A stretch of 64,000 nt of DNA from Phascolomyces articulosus (lineage: Eukaryota; Mucoromycota; Mucoromycetes; Mucorales; Lichtheimiaceae): NCBI GenBank assembly GCA_025677815.1, contig JAIXMP010000020.1, positions 558,001 to 622,000 on the forward strand, in the 5' to 3' direction. Position numbers and translations under genes: made by a program. Under the pieces are notes generated by a model, which saw nothing but the letters and a program-made list of their open reading frames with translations, made no database searches and had not been told where the DNA came from. Shown here piece by piece: positions 11,150 to 23,020 of this stretch (positions within the stretch are counted from its first letter, which is position 1; every line of letters starts with the position of its first letter).

Positions 11150-12550
11150 ATGCTTTTACCACTTTTGTCCAAGCGATGCGTTTCTGCCATCCGATCCACT
11201 TCTACTCATCGTGCAACAACAGCTGTATTCCGTCAAACGCGACATGCTGAAGTTGTCAGTGTACCCTCCAGTGTTTATTTTGCTCAAAATCGTATTGGTA
11301 AATTTGACACATTAGAATATAAATAACGAATCGCACTCGATCCACTTTTACACATCCTGGCAACTGTTACTCGATTGGATATACAAAGTATATCGCGCTG
11401 ATAAAGGCGATTGTTAATTTTATTATTCTATTTAAAACGAAATATAGGACGTGTGCGTCAAATTGCTACCGAGGCAAACCGAGTGAAAGTGGATTATGAT
11501 GCAAAATATGCTGAAAAGTTAAAGAAGGCCGCCCAAGAGTATGTTGAAATCACCTCTATAAGATTTTTTTTTTGCTTATATATAAATCTTATTGCTCACG
11601 CATAAACCTATATATGTATTTTTAGAAAGGGTTTGTCTGTCGATGAATTAAAGACTAAGACAAAGGAAAATTTGAAAAAGGTAGCCAAGGAAGTTGAAGC
11701 TGAAACTGCAAAGAAGGCACCTAAGCCAGCACCTAAGCCAGTCAAACCTAAACCTACTCCTGCATCACCTGAAGCAGTAGCAGCCAAATCCAATATGCCT
11801 TACGATTCATCTGCTCCCGTATGTATACGATGAGATGGAAGGGAAGAGAACGAGAGAGTCTAGGAAGGATGAGAAGAGAATACGAGTCATAAATAGCTTT
11901 ATTAACGAAATCGCATATTTATGTATAACAAAGACATTGGATAAGATCGTCAAAGTGGAATTATTGGAAAAAGAAGATGTTGAAACCATTGGACAAATTT
12001 GGACTCAATATCATGCTGATAAGGATTGTATTACAGCCATCATTCCAAAGGAACAGTATGACGTTATTTTCAAGAGAAGTCAAGAATATCCTTTGGTAAG
12101 TTTTGATCACATCGTCAAATGGATTTGCGAGAGGTTATTGGGGGAATATAAGCATTAACAGATATAAAAAAAATGAATTGTTATTAGTTTGTGGTACCTA
12201 TGCCACGCGAATCTGGTGTAGAATTCTTTTTCATGCAATTCAACTTCCATCAATGCCACTTTACTTCTTTACTCGAATATAAGACCAAGGGTACTGAGGC
12301 CCGTCCTTTCCTTACTATTTCCCATTTCCCTGAACTTCAAGATTCTAAGGGTATTGTATTGATGAAGGGTGAAATTTCGGATGAACCACGTATGATTGAT
12401 ACACAAAATGCACAATTCCTTGCCTTCGCTTTACAACAATTTTATGCTACAGGAGGTGAAAACAAGTTTAAACTTGTAGAGAAATTCAATAAGGAACCTC
12501 AAAATTTTGATTATCAAGAGCTCATGGATGAGGTGGAACGTGTCGTGTAA
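11150..12550 (+). CDS. ATP11: Mitochondrial F1-ATPase assembly chaperone Atp11 (ATPAF1)
   Basis: Atp11 binds free F1 beta subunits in the mitochondrial matrix and prevents their aggregation until they pair with alpha subunits. Five exons join in frame: 11150-11297, 11448-11538, 11626-11818, 11934-12095 and 12188-12550. The ATG at 11150 is preferred over 11078 because it opens directly into an Arg/Ser-rich presequence without acidic residues (MLLPLLSKRCVSAIR). A charged coiled-coil stretch and a Lys/Pro-rich linker follow, then the conserved chaperone domain (TLDKIVKVELLEKEDVETIG, FFFMQFNFHQCHFTSL, ARPFLTISHFPEL). The length of about 320 aa suits the family. The next gene starts 100 bp downstream on the same strand. 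Confidence 0.93.
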
Positions 12551-12650
12551 AAAAAAAAAGTTATTTCATATAATAATAATAATAAATTTAGAATTTTTGT
12601 ATATTTTTTTCGCTTTTTATTTCCCACCCTATTTTTTATTGTTATTCTTC

Positions 12651-13700
12651 ATGACTTTATTATATGCTTTTGGATCCAATGGGAATGGTCAACTTGGTGT
12701 AGGTCATGTGGATGATATTAATGTCCCTCAACGTTGTATTGGTATTCCAGAAACAGAATCGCTTGTCAAAGTGGTGGGAGGTGGAAACCATGCTGCTGCA
12801 TTGACAAAGAATGGTCATGTCTACATGACAGGTGACATTGTAAAGTCAACTCAATTTCATAGACCTTTATGGTTACAAGATCAAAAGTGGATTGATGTTG
12901 CTTGTGGTTGGTCATTTACATTGGTTGTTTCAGATCAAGGGCGCGTATATGGATTCGGAACAGGACGATCAGGAGAACTGGGCAACAATGCATCGGCAAA
13001 TAATAAAACGTTGACAACAGCAACAGATCTCGTTACCATTGACCTTGATACAAAGATTGTTTCGGTAGCATGTGGTTGGCGACACGCAATAGCACTTGAC
13101 GAACAAGGTCAAGTCTATGGTTGGGGATGGAATCGACATGGTCAACTAGGTGAAATAATATCCCAAAAACCATATATCCAGGCACCACGTCTTATTCAAT
13201 TTATATCACAGCAACAGAAGTCGCCGATTGTACAAATTGCATGTGGTCATACATTTTCCATGTTACTTGCACAAGATGGTACTTTGTATGGTTTCGGATC
13301 CAATAAATATGGGCAACTTGATGTATTGGAAAATGTAAAAAAATTAACAACAGCACGTATATCCACTGGATGGCACCATGTAGCAGCAGGAACAACATCT
13401 ACTGAAAAAGAGAACCCTTTGTTTCAACTTTATGCATGGGGTCGAAATGATCACGCACAGACAGTCTCTTTTCCTAATACAGTCAATCAATTCGTATGTG
13501 GATCTGAACATATGCTTGTGGTTCATGATAGTAAAGTATATGCATGGGGATGGAATGAACATGGTAATTGTACATCAAACAAAGAATCTGTTTTGAAACC
13601 ATTAGAAATCACTGGATTATTGCCCAATCATCATATTGCCCTCTTGGGAGCAGGATGTGCAACTTCTTGGATAGCAATGGATCCATTTATTGTTAAATAA
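12651..13700 (+). CDS. ATS1: RCC1-repeat protein, Ats1-like
   Basis: An intronless gene encodes 349 aa. It contains repeated RCC1 beta-propeller blades, each marked by a G-x-G/W-G motif and a CG or GG turn (LYAFGSNGNGQLGVGH, VDVACGWSFTLVV-like, VYGWGWNRHGQLGE, LYGFGSNKYGQL, VYAWGWNEHGNC). Length, N-terminus and the closing segment (GAGCATSWIAM) fit yeast Ats1, which binds Kti11/Dph3 and is linked to diphthamide synthesis and tRNA wobble-uridine modification. This is a small member of the family, not the nuclear Ran exchange factor RCC1. The start ATG at 12651 follows a T-rich leader; the longer upstream frame has no coding texture. Exact orthology is inferred. Confidence 0.85.
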   Translation: MTLLYAFGSNGNGQLGVGHVDDINVPQRCIGIPETESLVKVVGGGNHAAALTKNGHVYMTGDIVKSTQFHRPLWLQDQKWIDVACGWSFTLVVSDQGRVYGFGTGRSGELGNNASANNKTLTTATDLVTIDLDTKIVSVACGWRHAIALDEQGQVYGWGWNRHGQLGEIISQKPYIQAPRLIQFISQQQKSPIVQIACGHTFSMLLAQDGTLYGFGSNKYGQLDVLENVKKLTTARISTGWHHVAAGTTSTEKENPLFQLYAWGRNDHAQTVSFPNTVNQFVCGSEHMLVVHDSKVYAWGWNEHGNCTSNKESVLKPLEITGLLPNHHIALLGAGCATSWIAMDPFIVK

Positions 13701-14099
13701 TAAAAGAAAAGAAAAAAAAGCAAACAATAGAAAAATATACATATTTATAAGAAAGAAAAAGAAAAGAGGGAACAATAAAAAAAAAAGAAAATGTGAATAC
13801 AATAGAAAATTTTGAGAAAGAGAAAGAGAAATATGTTTTAGGTAGATGAATTATGTGTGTGAGAGTGTGTTATAAATAGAAGAAAAAAAGAAGAAAAATA
13901 GAGATGAGGAACGAGTATATATAGATACAAAAGAATTATACATGAGTATATATGAAATGCGTGTGTGCTTTGTGTATAGTAATTGCGATGAGATGGTCGA
14001 AGTGAATAATAATAATAAAAAAGTGGTGTGTTTTATAGATTTATACAGAAGAATAATGATGAGAAAAAGGGAAGATAAAGAGGGAGAACAACAAGAAGT
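13701..14099. other. Convergent 3' region between ATS1 and the SAPS gene
   Basis: About 400 bp of purine-rich, A-rich sequence lies between two convergent stop codons. It contains candidate poly(A) signals (AATAAA-like) near 13700 and 13770. The short ORF at 13942 extends into the opposite gene and is a shadow. Confidence 0.5.
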
Positions 14100-17000
14100 T
14101 TATACAGCTTCAGTGAAACTTGTTCTCTTTTTCTTTTTCTTCTTTTTCTTCGCGTCCATTACTGGTGGTTCATCTGGTTCCTCAGGTGTAAGACTTTCAA
14201 ATACAAGATCTGCTGGGAATAAATGATCATCAAAAGTATTCGTTGGTGAAGTAGGTCGTGAATCACTTTCAGATGAATAATAACTATCGCCTGATTCGGA
14301 GTGGAGCGAATTTCGCCGAGATTGATAAGTGCTTGAGTTTGCCATTTCGGTATGTTGATCACCCGTGTCGTCAAATCCAAGACAATATGCAACTAATAAA
14401 TAATAATAACAACATGAAGCCATTAATAAACTCATACAATATTATACTGGATGATTTCACAAAAAAAAAGTTTCTTACAATCACTACCAAGGTCAATTCC
14501 ACCCACTTCATCCACTTGATCAATAATAACACCCATTAACGGTAATGTCGCACTGTTATAGGCTGAAAACATGACAGAAGGTCGAAGAGGTGGAATAGGA
14601 CCAAGATGAGGAGCAGGTCGTGGACATGTATCCAATTTCCATGTATAGTTGGCATCAGTTTGTGCTTGGGTATCGGCTCTATTTTATATTATTCTTTAAT
14701 ATCCTTATACAAAGATACACAATGTATATTTCCATCCATCTCTCACTAAACACACCTCAATGTTGGCAAGAATTGTTCATAACGTTGATGGGATGAGAGA
14801 ACTTGATAAATAATACCATCCTTTTTCGTATCAGAAGTAAGTCGTAAATGATTCAATATCAAAAGAATATGCCCTCGAGCATCTATTAATAATATAAGTG
14901 TGATTAGAACCAATATCAGGTTTGTTTCTTAAAAAAAAAGACAATATATTACCTGTAAGTTGTACTTTGTTTTCATAAAGATCAATAATACGTGTAATAA
15001 AATTTTGTTTTTCCAATAAAGATGAAATGGCGGGTTGATAGTTGATATTTACAAGTAAAACAAAAATCTTGTAATACACCGTTAAAAAGATACTACTTGA
15101 TCTATATAACACTACATCAATTTATCCATTCAAAAAAGAAAGAAGGTGTGACTCTCGGACAATAAAGTGTTTTCTCTTTCCCAAAAACTTACGATTTTTC
15201 AAAGAATAAATCGGCAAACAATTTCCAAAATCCTGCGGGTAAAGCATCCAGTACTTTTTCCTTGTTGGGTGCATCCGATAATGCGTGATAGATGGTTTCC
15301 AATAATTCGACATGCATAATAGTAAACGAAAATCTAATATTACACATGGATATGAGATATATGAAATCATCTAATGTTCGAGTAGCTTTTTTCCCCCTCC
15401 TTACATTTTCTTTGGAGCATAATCATGATCACGAATAATAATTTTGCATAACGTAGGAATATGTTCGGAAAGGAGTACACGTGTATGATGGCATAAGCTA
15501 TAAAGAGGACCTTGGGCCGGCTGACTCATGGCTGATTGTCTGACTGGTGGGGTGCCACTGTAAAAATAAATAAATAATAATTATTTTTTTTAATAAGTCG
15601 AAATAGATCACCAACGATGTCATCTCTTATTTGTTTGTTTATATAGCAAAACTGTATACACACCTTGTTACTAATCCACGAAGAATTTGTACCATTAATT
15701 GTCTTCCTCTTGTTGCTCCTTGATCAGAAATGCTCTATTTTTTATATTTATAAACATATATCAATATCATGTGTATTCTAGAAACATCCATTTCAAAGCA
15801 ATCCTTAGTAGCACAGAAAAAGTCCTGTCCCGTTTCAAAAAAAAAAAAAACTTACAGTAACTAAGGATTTGATGATCTCGGGACCTTTGTCCGACTCTAA
15901 AGATTTAAAGAGTTCGCATGTATCTTCCAGTTGAGATGCTTCTTCAATTATCCGTAATAAAAATTCCTTTGTATCATCTGAGAACCCAGGACAATCTACC
16001 AAATAAGTGATGAAAACGTGTGCGTGTGTGTTTATGTTTGTGTAAGCAAAATGCAATCAATAACAAAGAGAAGAGAGAGAGAGGGCTTATGTCCTCTCTT
16101 TCCTCTGAGAAAACAGTGGTGTATAATTTACCTGGACGTTCAATGACATCAAGGAACCATTCCAAAAATCCAAGTTCACATAATCGTTTGTAACACTTGA
16201 TTCGTTTTTGTTGTGTTTCTTTATCAGTATCACGAAAAAACAAAAGACTTAATAAAGCATCAGCGACAGGGCCTTGATTCAGATAAGGTAACATGTAATC
16301 AAATAATCGAGAGGCATTATTTCCCAAGATGATAAAATCCAACATATGATTCATATTTCTTCTTGTCAATTGTTGAAAGACTCGACCAAAATGACATAAA
16401 TGACCAATTGAATTGGGTAATAATGTATCCATCAATCGTAATGCTATTACATATAAATTTTGTTGTTGTTTGTTGCATGAAATGATGCAATGATATAAAA
16501 AACAGACGTCATTTTAAAGTTAGAATATATTGATAACAAATAGTCGTTGGTATTCGTCAACATGAGAGAAATAAAAAAAATCCTCTTTTTCGGTTCATTC
16601 CCAAATAGAGATAATTCTCCTTTAAAGGGGTGTTATGTGTACGTGTGCATATTTAAGCAAAATAAAGGGGAATTTGATAATTACCAATAATGTCGAATCG
16701 TTCATTCAATAATTGAAGATGATTAGCCGATGTTCCACAAAGCAATTCCGTAGCATGAGCCGATAGTTTAAGTGCTTCCATATCATCTAAATCTCGATGA
16801 TGACCTGCAAATTTCACTTTGGTTTCCAAAGATACTGTTTGTAAATCAATAGGTATTTGTTCTTCCTCCAATCGAGTGATATGACTCATGAAAACATCCA
16901 TCATTCCTTTTTTTTCAAAAAAAAATTATTTGTTAATGTTATTTTTATGTTATTTTACATGGCAATTGATATCATCATAACAATAACAACATCTAATTCA

Positions 17001-17361
17001 TTCCCATCGTATCCATATGTTCATCATAAAAAAAAAGTAAGGGTTTACCTTCCAATAAAAGAGCACTAACAATACGAGAATCCAATCGTGGCGTACTAAG
17101 ACGTAATAATTTTTGTACAACGACTAATGAAGCAGCTTTAAATTCTGTATTGTTTAATGATTTCTTTTCACGAGATTCGAGATCTTTTGTATCATTATCG
17201 TTTGAAATGGGCTTCCCACTTTCCATTAAAGCCGTCTTTTTAATAGAAAGAGTGGCGTCCGTCATTGCTTTATAACGTTGTTCTTCGGTAGATAAAGAAT
17301 TCATGTTGGTTGTATTAGAATGATATTTGTGTGGGCGATAATGATCATTGTCTATCCACAT
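14100..17361 (-). CDS. SAPS-domain protein, Sit4/PP6 phosphatase regulatory subunit
   Basis: SAPS proteins (yeast Sap155/185/190, human PPP6R1-3) are helical-repeat subunits that bind and direct the Sit4/PP6 phosphatase in cell-cycle and nutrient signalling. About eleven exons are visible. Diagnostic stretches run in family order: LSAHATELLCG; SIGHLCHFGRVFQQLTRRNM followed by NHMLDFIILGNNASRLFDYM; PVADALLSLLFF; FLEWFLDVIERPG; SDDTKEFLLRIIEEASQLED; and TIMHVELLETIYHALSDAPN with LFADLFFEKS. The tail is Ser-rich and ends in a Lys9 run. The predicted N-terminus is MWIDNDHYRPHKYHS, a Ser/Lys-rich lead into the helical core, and the usual N-terminal part of the domain looks shortened. Which SAP paralogue it is cannot be said. 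Confidence 0.82.
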
Positions 17362-18412
17362 TGAAGTAAAGTAAAAAAAAAAGTTATAAAGAAAAGAAAA
17401 AAAAAGAGAAATTCAATTCACAAAAAAAAGTGGTGCACTTTTTTCAAGCGATAAATTTCCAAAATAATGATTTTTCATTGACCGACTTGAGAGTTTTTTT
17501 GTGTTACCATCATATTCAGTTGTTGCTATTTCAAGTTTCGCACGCCTTGTTTATAATAAAAAGCTTGTTGTTGATTATTTGCTAATCATGCATTCCATCG
17601 TGTGGGTTTTTTATTTGTATAATATTTGTTATCTGCCTACAACTATTTAATAACCTAATGATTTTAAGATTTAATGATTATTAAAGAATAATAGAATATT
17701 TTCATGAGGATAGTAAATTTTAACCACGAAGCATCATTCATTGCACCAAAGCAGTGAAAAAAAAAGATGACGGACAGGGTACGGAAGGACTTAAAACGAA
17801 AAAATACGGACACGTGTCTGTGATTTTCACATCTTTTTTTCCCTCCACCCTTTTTTTTTATCAACCTTTCACTTGCATTCATGATGTAACAAGATTTTTA
17901 TTATTGTTGCTGTTTTAACCCATCTCTTCCCGAGTCTTTCTTTATTTTTCCCTCTTTTTACAATTTAAATATCTTCATTGAAGAAGCACTTTTTATGCTA
18001 GGGTTTCAAATAGTCAAATATAAAAAAAGAAAAAGGAAAAAAAAGAAGGACCTGTCTAAAAATATTTCAAAATGGATCGGTGAAGAACGGAACTGCTCTT
18101 TTACTCAAAAGGCAAGTTAGTTCCCTACACATTGTACACACATACCCAACCCCACTTTTTCACTTTCTTTCATGCTGTTATTCTGTTTTACCCCTCATTC
18201 GATTTTTTTTCTCATAAGTCATTTTTTTTTTGTATTACTACTCGATATTTATATGGAAATGGGTATTAAACAGTCTTTTATTCAATGATTAATAATATAT
18301 ATTATATGAATGTGCCTGAATCATTATATATGATAAAGTGAAGAAGATACTTTATATGATGCTAAACTACCAAGTAGTAATATTTTTATTTATTTATTTC
18401 AAATTACAAAAA
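17362..18412. other. Intergenic region upstream of the SAPS gene
   Basis: About 1 kb lies between the SAPS start codon and the stop of the next minus-strand gene. It is rich in poly-A and poly-T runs. It should hold the SAPS promoter and the terminator of the SR-protein gene. The 72-codon ORF at 17664 is mostly low-complexity and is not supported as a gene. Confidence 0.5.
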
Positions 18413-19999
18413 TCAGTCATGATGTTGTTTAACATTGTTGCTACTAGTACTATCACGACGTGTACTTTTTTCATCAGCCATAGTATCATCCTTACTATTT
18501 CTTCGTCTTTCATCTTCAGAGGATGCACGATGTTGTGTAGTATCTAATAAAAATGAGATTTCTTTTAATTCATAATAATAATCTATGAAACCCTTCTCTC
18601 CTTTTGATTTCTTACCAATATCCTTTTCTTTACTATCATCAAGTCTGATAGATTCATCACTTTTACTCTTTCTTCTTGAACTTGATTCTCGATCCTTTCT
18701 TTCACTACCACCACCAGAAGGACTAGAACTTCTTTTCCTATCACGGTGTCTATCTCGTGGTTGTTGATCGTGACTACGACTTCTCACTCTTCTTGAACTA
18801 CTTGTGGCATATCGATCACGATCTCTGCTTGGACTTCTTCTACTTCTTCTAGAAGAAGAACTATAATATCTATCCCGTTCATTGCTTCGACTACTTCTTC
18901 TTCTCGAACTATAATATCGATCTCGATCTCTGCTACGACTTCTTCTACTACTTCTTCTATATATATCACGTTCACTACTTCGACTTCTTCTTCTTCTTGA
19001 ACTATATCTATCACTACGTCGATCTCGGCTTCGGCTTCTTTCTCCACCTCTCCTTCTTGAACTTTCTCGCTCAATGGATCGACCACGACTACTTCTTCGT
19101 TCAGGTGATCGACTTCTCTTTCTACTTTTGTCTTTTTTATCTTCTTGTGTTGTTTTACTGCTACTGCGATAAATGCTAAATAATAATATTATATAGATAG
19201 ATGGGAAATAATTCATTTTTTTGTGAGTTATATATATTTTGTTCTTTCTTTTTCTCCCTCTTTCTCTATGTGCCTACGCCAACACACCATAAAACACGAG
19301 TATATATATATATATATTTCTTCTGGAATCTAAAAATTAAAAAAAACATACTTGATGGGTTGGTCCTTTAATAGGCGTCCATTAAAATGAATAGCAGCAA
19401 CAGCACCTTGTAACGTTTCAAATTCAATAATAGCATGTTGTTGATTAGAATCATCTTGAGTTGTGTCTTGTTCCAATGTCATTTTTGTGATGGGTCCACA
19501 AGCGGCCAGCAAGTGTGAAAGATCTGCTTCTGTCACAGTGGATGCTAAATGGTATACATGAATGGTATTATTACTGTCTTTGATCGATGTATCGATTTTA
19601 TCGTTGTTGCTATTGACAGTATTGTTTTTGTTAATGTCAGTAGACGTCAAAGTCGAATAAAATGAAATGACAAGAATACGATCGCCTAATTCTGTGCCTG
19701 ATAAATGAAGGGCTGTCATGGCAGCTTCGTGATCTTGAAATTCTATGGTTGCTTCTCGTGAACCATCTTTATAAGGACTACATTGATCGTTTTATATAAA
19801 TTAAGCGATCTTATATTTTTTTCCATTATGCTAATTGTGTCAAGCGTTTTTCTTTTTTCCTTTACCTATCTCTTAATTGTAAGTTTGTAACGGGACCAAG
19901 AAATTCAAAAAGTTTACGAACAATATCTTCGGATGCATTGGGAGTAATATTAGCTGCCTTGACAGTCCGTTCACTACTTGTTTTACTTGATTCACTCAT
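18413..19999 (-). CDS. SREK1-like splicing regulator: two RRMs plus RS domain
   Basis: This is a nuclear SR-related protein expected to modulate pre-mRNA splicing. The ATG at 19999 gives MSESSKTSSERTVKAANITP, then an RRM1 half (SEDIVRKLFEFLGPVTNLQL) that closely matches the first RRM of animal SREK1/SRrp86. A low-complexity Asn/Asp linker follows, then RRM2 (TIHVYHLASTVTEADLSHLL; HAIIEFETLQGAVAAIHFNG). A long RS domain follows, full of RSR, RDR and ERDRYYSS units. Four exons are predicted: 19999-19867, about 19780-19348, 19176-18616 and 18543-18413. The last intron (18544-18615) is 72 bp, a multiple of three with no stop codon, so it can be read through. Neighbouring RS codons form imprecise DNA repeats. 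Confidence 0.82.
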
Positions 20000-20723
20000 A
20001 TAAAAAAAAAGAACACGCTTAAAGTAAAACAAGTCGAAAGAAAAAAAGAAATACTGCAATGAATTTCTTACTGCAAAAAATACAATTCGGACTTGCAGTT
20101 TTGGGTATAATAATTTTTCAGTTGTGTAGAATATAAAGTAACTTTGCAATAAAATAAATTGCTAAACTAGCATAATCATATTCAATATGTAAAATAGTAA
20201 TAGAAACGTCATATTTACGCGTAATAGCATAATAATTCATGTACATCATTTATCAGATAATGATTTTCTTTTTTCTGTGTTTTCCTCTCTCTCCCCACCC
20301 CCCCAAAAAAAAAAAGATCCGAGAGATTCATCCAACAAGCGTTTCGGAAAATCAAGAACGAAAAAGCAATAAGAGCTCTATTTCCAAATGATATGATAAT
20401 TATCTTGTAAAAAAAAAATAAATACTTGATTCTTATTTGTTGATAGCAAAAAGAGTCATCATTAGAAAAAAAAGAAGCACATCGATGGTTTTTTGACATT
20501 TTTGGATATAGTATGATGATGGGGATTAGAAAAAGAGAATACAATGGAGATGGAGTTATGATGAGCCGTCGTGATTCGCACGCTCAGCCAACCAAATTTT
20601 CCCACGATAAAATCTCAGGCATAAACTATTTATATTTAAAAAAAACACAACAACCGTTTGCGATTTTTCTTCTTCTTCTTCTGCAGCTATATTTTTTATT
20701 TCCTTCTCCACTTTAAAAAAAAC
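20000..20723. other. Divergent promoter region, SREK1-like gene and HGD
   Basis: About 720 bp separates the two start codons. Close to the HGD start lies a pyrimidine-rich stretch (TTCTTCTTCTTCTTCTGCAG near 20668), common in fungal leaders and possibly the acceptor of a 5'-UTR intron. ORFs reported across the region are shadows. Confidence 0.5.
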
Positions 20724-22741
20724 ATGACTTCAGATCCTTATACTTATCACGAAGGTTTCGGCAATCATTTTTCTTCTGAAGCTTTACCAGATTCTCTTCC
20801 TAAAGGTATGTTAAAAAAAAAGGGTTGTAAGTTCAAAGATAAAAGTTAGTAAGGGGAAGGTTTTCTTATCCATATATGTATCTTGTTCAGGCCAAAATAC
20901 TCCACAAAAATGTCCCTATGATTTATATGCTGAACAATTATCGGGTACTGCTTTTACTGCTCCTCGAACTCATAATCAAAGAACGTAAGTCTCGTTTTTT
21001 TTATTAATTTATATTTATGAAAAAAAGTATACTGAAGGGAGGGGGGTTTTGCATGAAAAAACGAAATATTCATCCCTCTCATATCTAGTTGGTTGTATCG
21101 TATTCGACCTTCCGTTGTTCATTCTCCTTTCCAACCTACTGAAAACCCTTTATTGACACTCCAAGGTGAATCCACACCTACTCAACTTCGTTGGAGTCCT
21201 TTTGATATTTCCAAAGAAGATGAGGATTTTGTTCAAGGTTTAAAAACAGTGAGTTTTGCAGGTGAACCTTCCACTGGAGGTGGATTGGCAATTCATATTT
21301 ATACTGCTACCAAGAGTATGGATCATAAAGCATTCTATAATTCAGATGGAGATTTTCTTATTGGTAAGTTTGGACTATATTTTTTTTTTTGGAGTTGTTT
21401 GGGTTATACATAGAAGGAGAGGGATATATGTATATATGTGTGTACACATGTGTGATGTGATGAAAAACTTTTTGCATTAATATTCCCGTGTCCATCAATT
21501 GTATTCAGTACCACAACAAGGCCGTTTGGATATTACTACCGAATTTGGTAAAATGATGGTGGCACCCAATGAAATTTGTGTGATCCCACGCGGTATTCGA
21601 TATTCAGTGGCATTACCCGATGGACCTGTGTAAGTTTTTAAATATATATTTATATATCAAGGGTTGATAAGGTTGGGAGATCGAAAGAAAAGAGGAGAAA
21701 GGAAGGAGAAGGAGGAGAAGTAGACGATGTTAGGAACACAATATCACTCATAAAAAAAAGGGATTTTTTATATACCAACAAAACAGCCGTGGCTACATTC
21801 TTGAAATTTTTGGGCAAACTCATTTTGAAATCCCTGATTTGGGACCTATTGGTGCCAATGGTTTAGCCAATCCGAGAGATTTTGTTACTCCCAAAGCTGC
21901 TTATACCAAAGAAAATAATGTCGATTGGAAAATCGTTACTAAGTTTGATAACAAATTATTTATTGCTGAACAAAACCATACTCCATTTGATGTCGTTGCT
22001 TGGCATGGTAATTATGTTCCTTACAAGTACGATTTGGCTAAATTCTGTGTGATCAATACTGTTTCCTATGATCATATCGTAAGTGTGTATTTCATTATTA
22101 TTATTGTTGTTGTGTCAATGTGCATAAATCATGTATAAAGAAGAAGTTGATAATCTAACGAAACTACAATGCGTGTTGATCATTTTTGATTATTATTATT
22201 ATTATTTAGGATCCATCCATTTTCACTGTACTCACTGCTAAATCACCTGTTCCTGGTGTGGCTATTGCTGATTTCGTTATTTTCCCTCCAAGATGGGCAG
22301 TTTCTGAACATACAGTAAGTTTTATATATAAAAGAGAAAGATTGGGGATGGTTCAGTAGGAAAAAAGAAAAATAATAATAATAATGGATATTAATGATGA
22401 ATGATGTTTTTTAGTTCCGTCCACCTTATTTCCATCGTAACTGCATGAGTGAATTCATGGGATTAATTTTGGGTGATTATGAAGGCAAGACAGGTGGATT
22501 TTCACCTGGTGGTGCTTCTTTGCATAGTCCTATGACACCTCATGGTCCTGACACAAAAGCTTTCGAAGGTGCCTATAATGCAGAATTAAAACCTGTCCGT
22601 GTAGGTGATAATACTCAATCCTTTATGTTTGAAACAAGTCTTTTGTTAAAGGTGACTCCGTGGGCATTACGTACATGTGGCAAAGTACAAGAAGATTATT
22701 GGAAAGCATGGGCCAATCTAGAGCCAAAGTTTAATGCTTAA
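20724..22741 (+). CDS. HGD: Homogentisate 1,2-dioxygenase
   Basis: The enzyme opens the homogentisate ring to maleylacetoacetate with Fe(II) and O2, the third step of phenylalanine/tyrosine catabolism, in the cytosol. Seven exons join in frame from ATG 20724 ([20 protein letters not shown]) to TAA at 22739-22741. Family stretches include [45 protein letters not shown] and [11 protein letters not shown]. The iron-ligand region is intact: [16 protein letters not shown] supplies a His and a Glu, and SPMTPHGPD supplies the second His. The expected length is near the family's usual 440 aa. Neighbours are unrelated, so it is not in the tyrosine-catabolic cluster known from Aspergillus. Confidence 0.96.
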
Positions 22742-23020
22742 AAAATGATGTTCTTGAAGGGAAGGGGTATAAAAAAGTGAATGTTGTAGTGTTTTTTTTT
22801 TTTTGTTGTTGTTGTTGATATATAATGAACAAAAAAAAGATGCTAGTCGTGGTAGTAGTAAAAAAAAATGCTAAAATATAAAGAAAAAAAAACATGATGT
22901 ATAATAAAACGCTATATATGTATGATTACTATTAATGAAATGATGTGTGTGTGTGTGTGAGAAGGAGGGGAAGGGAGATAGAAGCAAAGATATAAAAAGA
23001 GTGAAAGAAAGAATGGATAA

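Noticed and set aside
12507..12650. Longer N-terminus for the Ats1-like protein
   Set aside because: The upstream part of the frame overlaps the ATP11 3' end and translates a T-rich leader; the family N-terminus begins at the ATG at 12651.
18295..18340. Small AT-rich inverted repeat as a terminator or element
   Set aside because: Short AT palindromes are expected by chance in DNA this AT-rich.
18784..19086. 100-codon antisense-frame ORF of Glu/Val/Ile repeats
   Set aside because: Shadow of the RS-domain codons of the SREK1-like gene in another frame.
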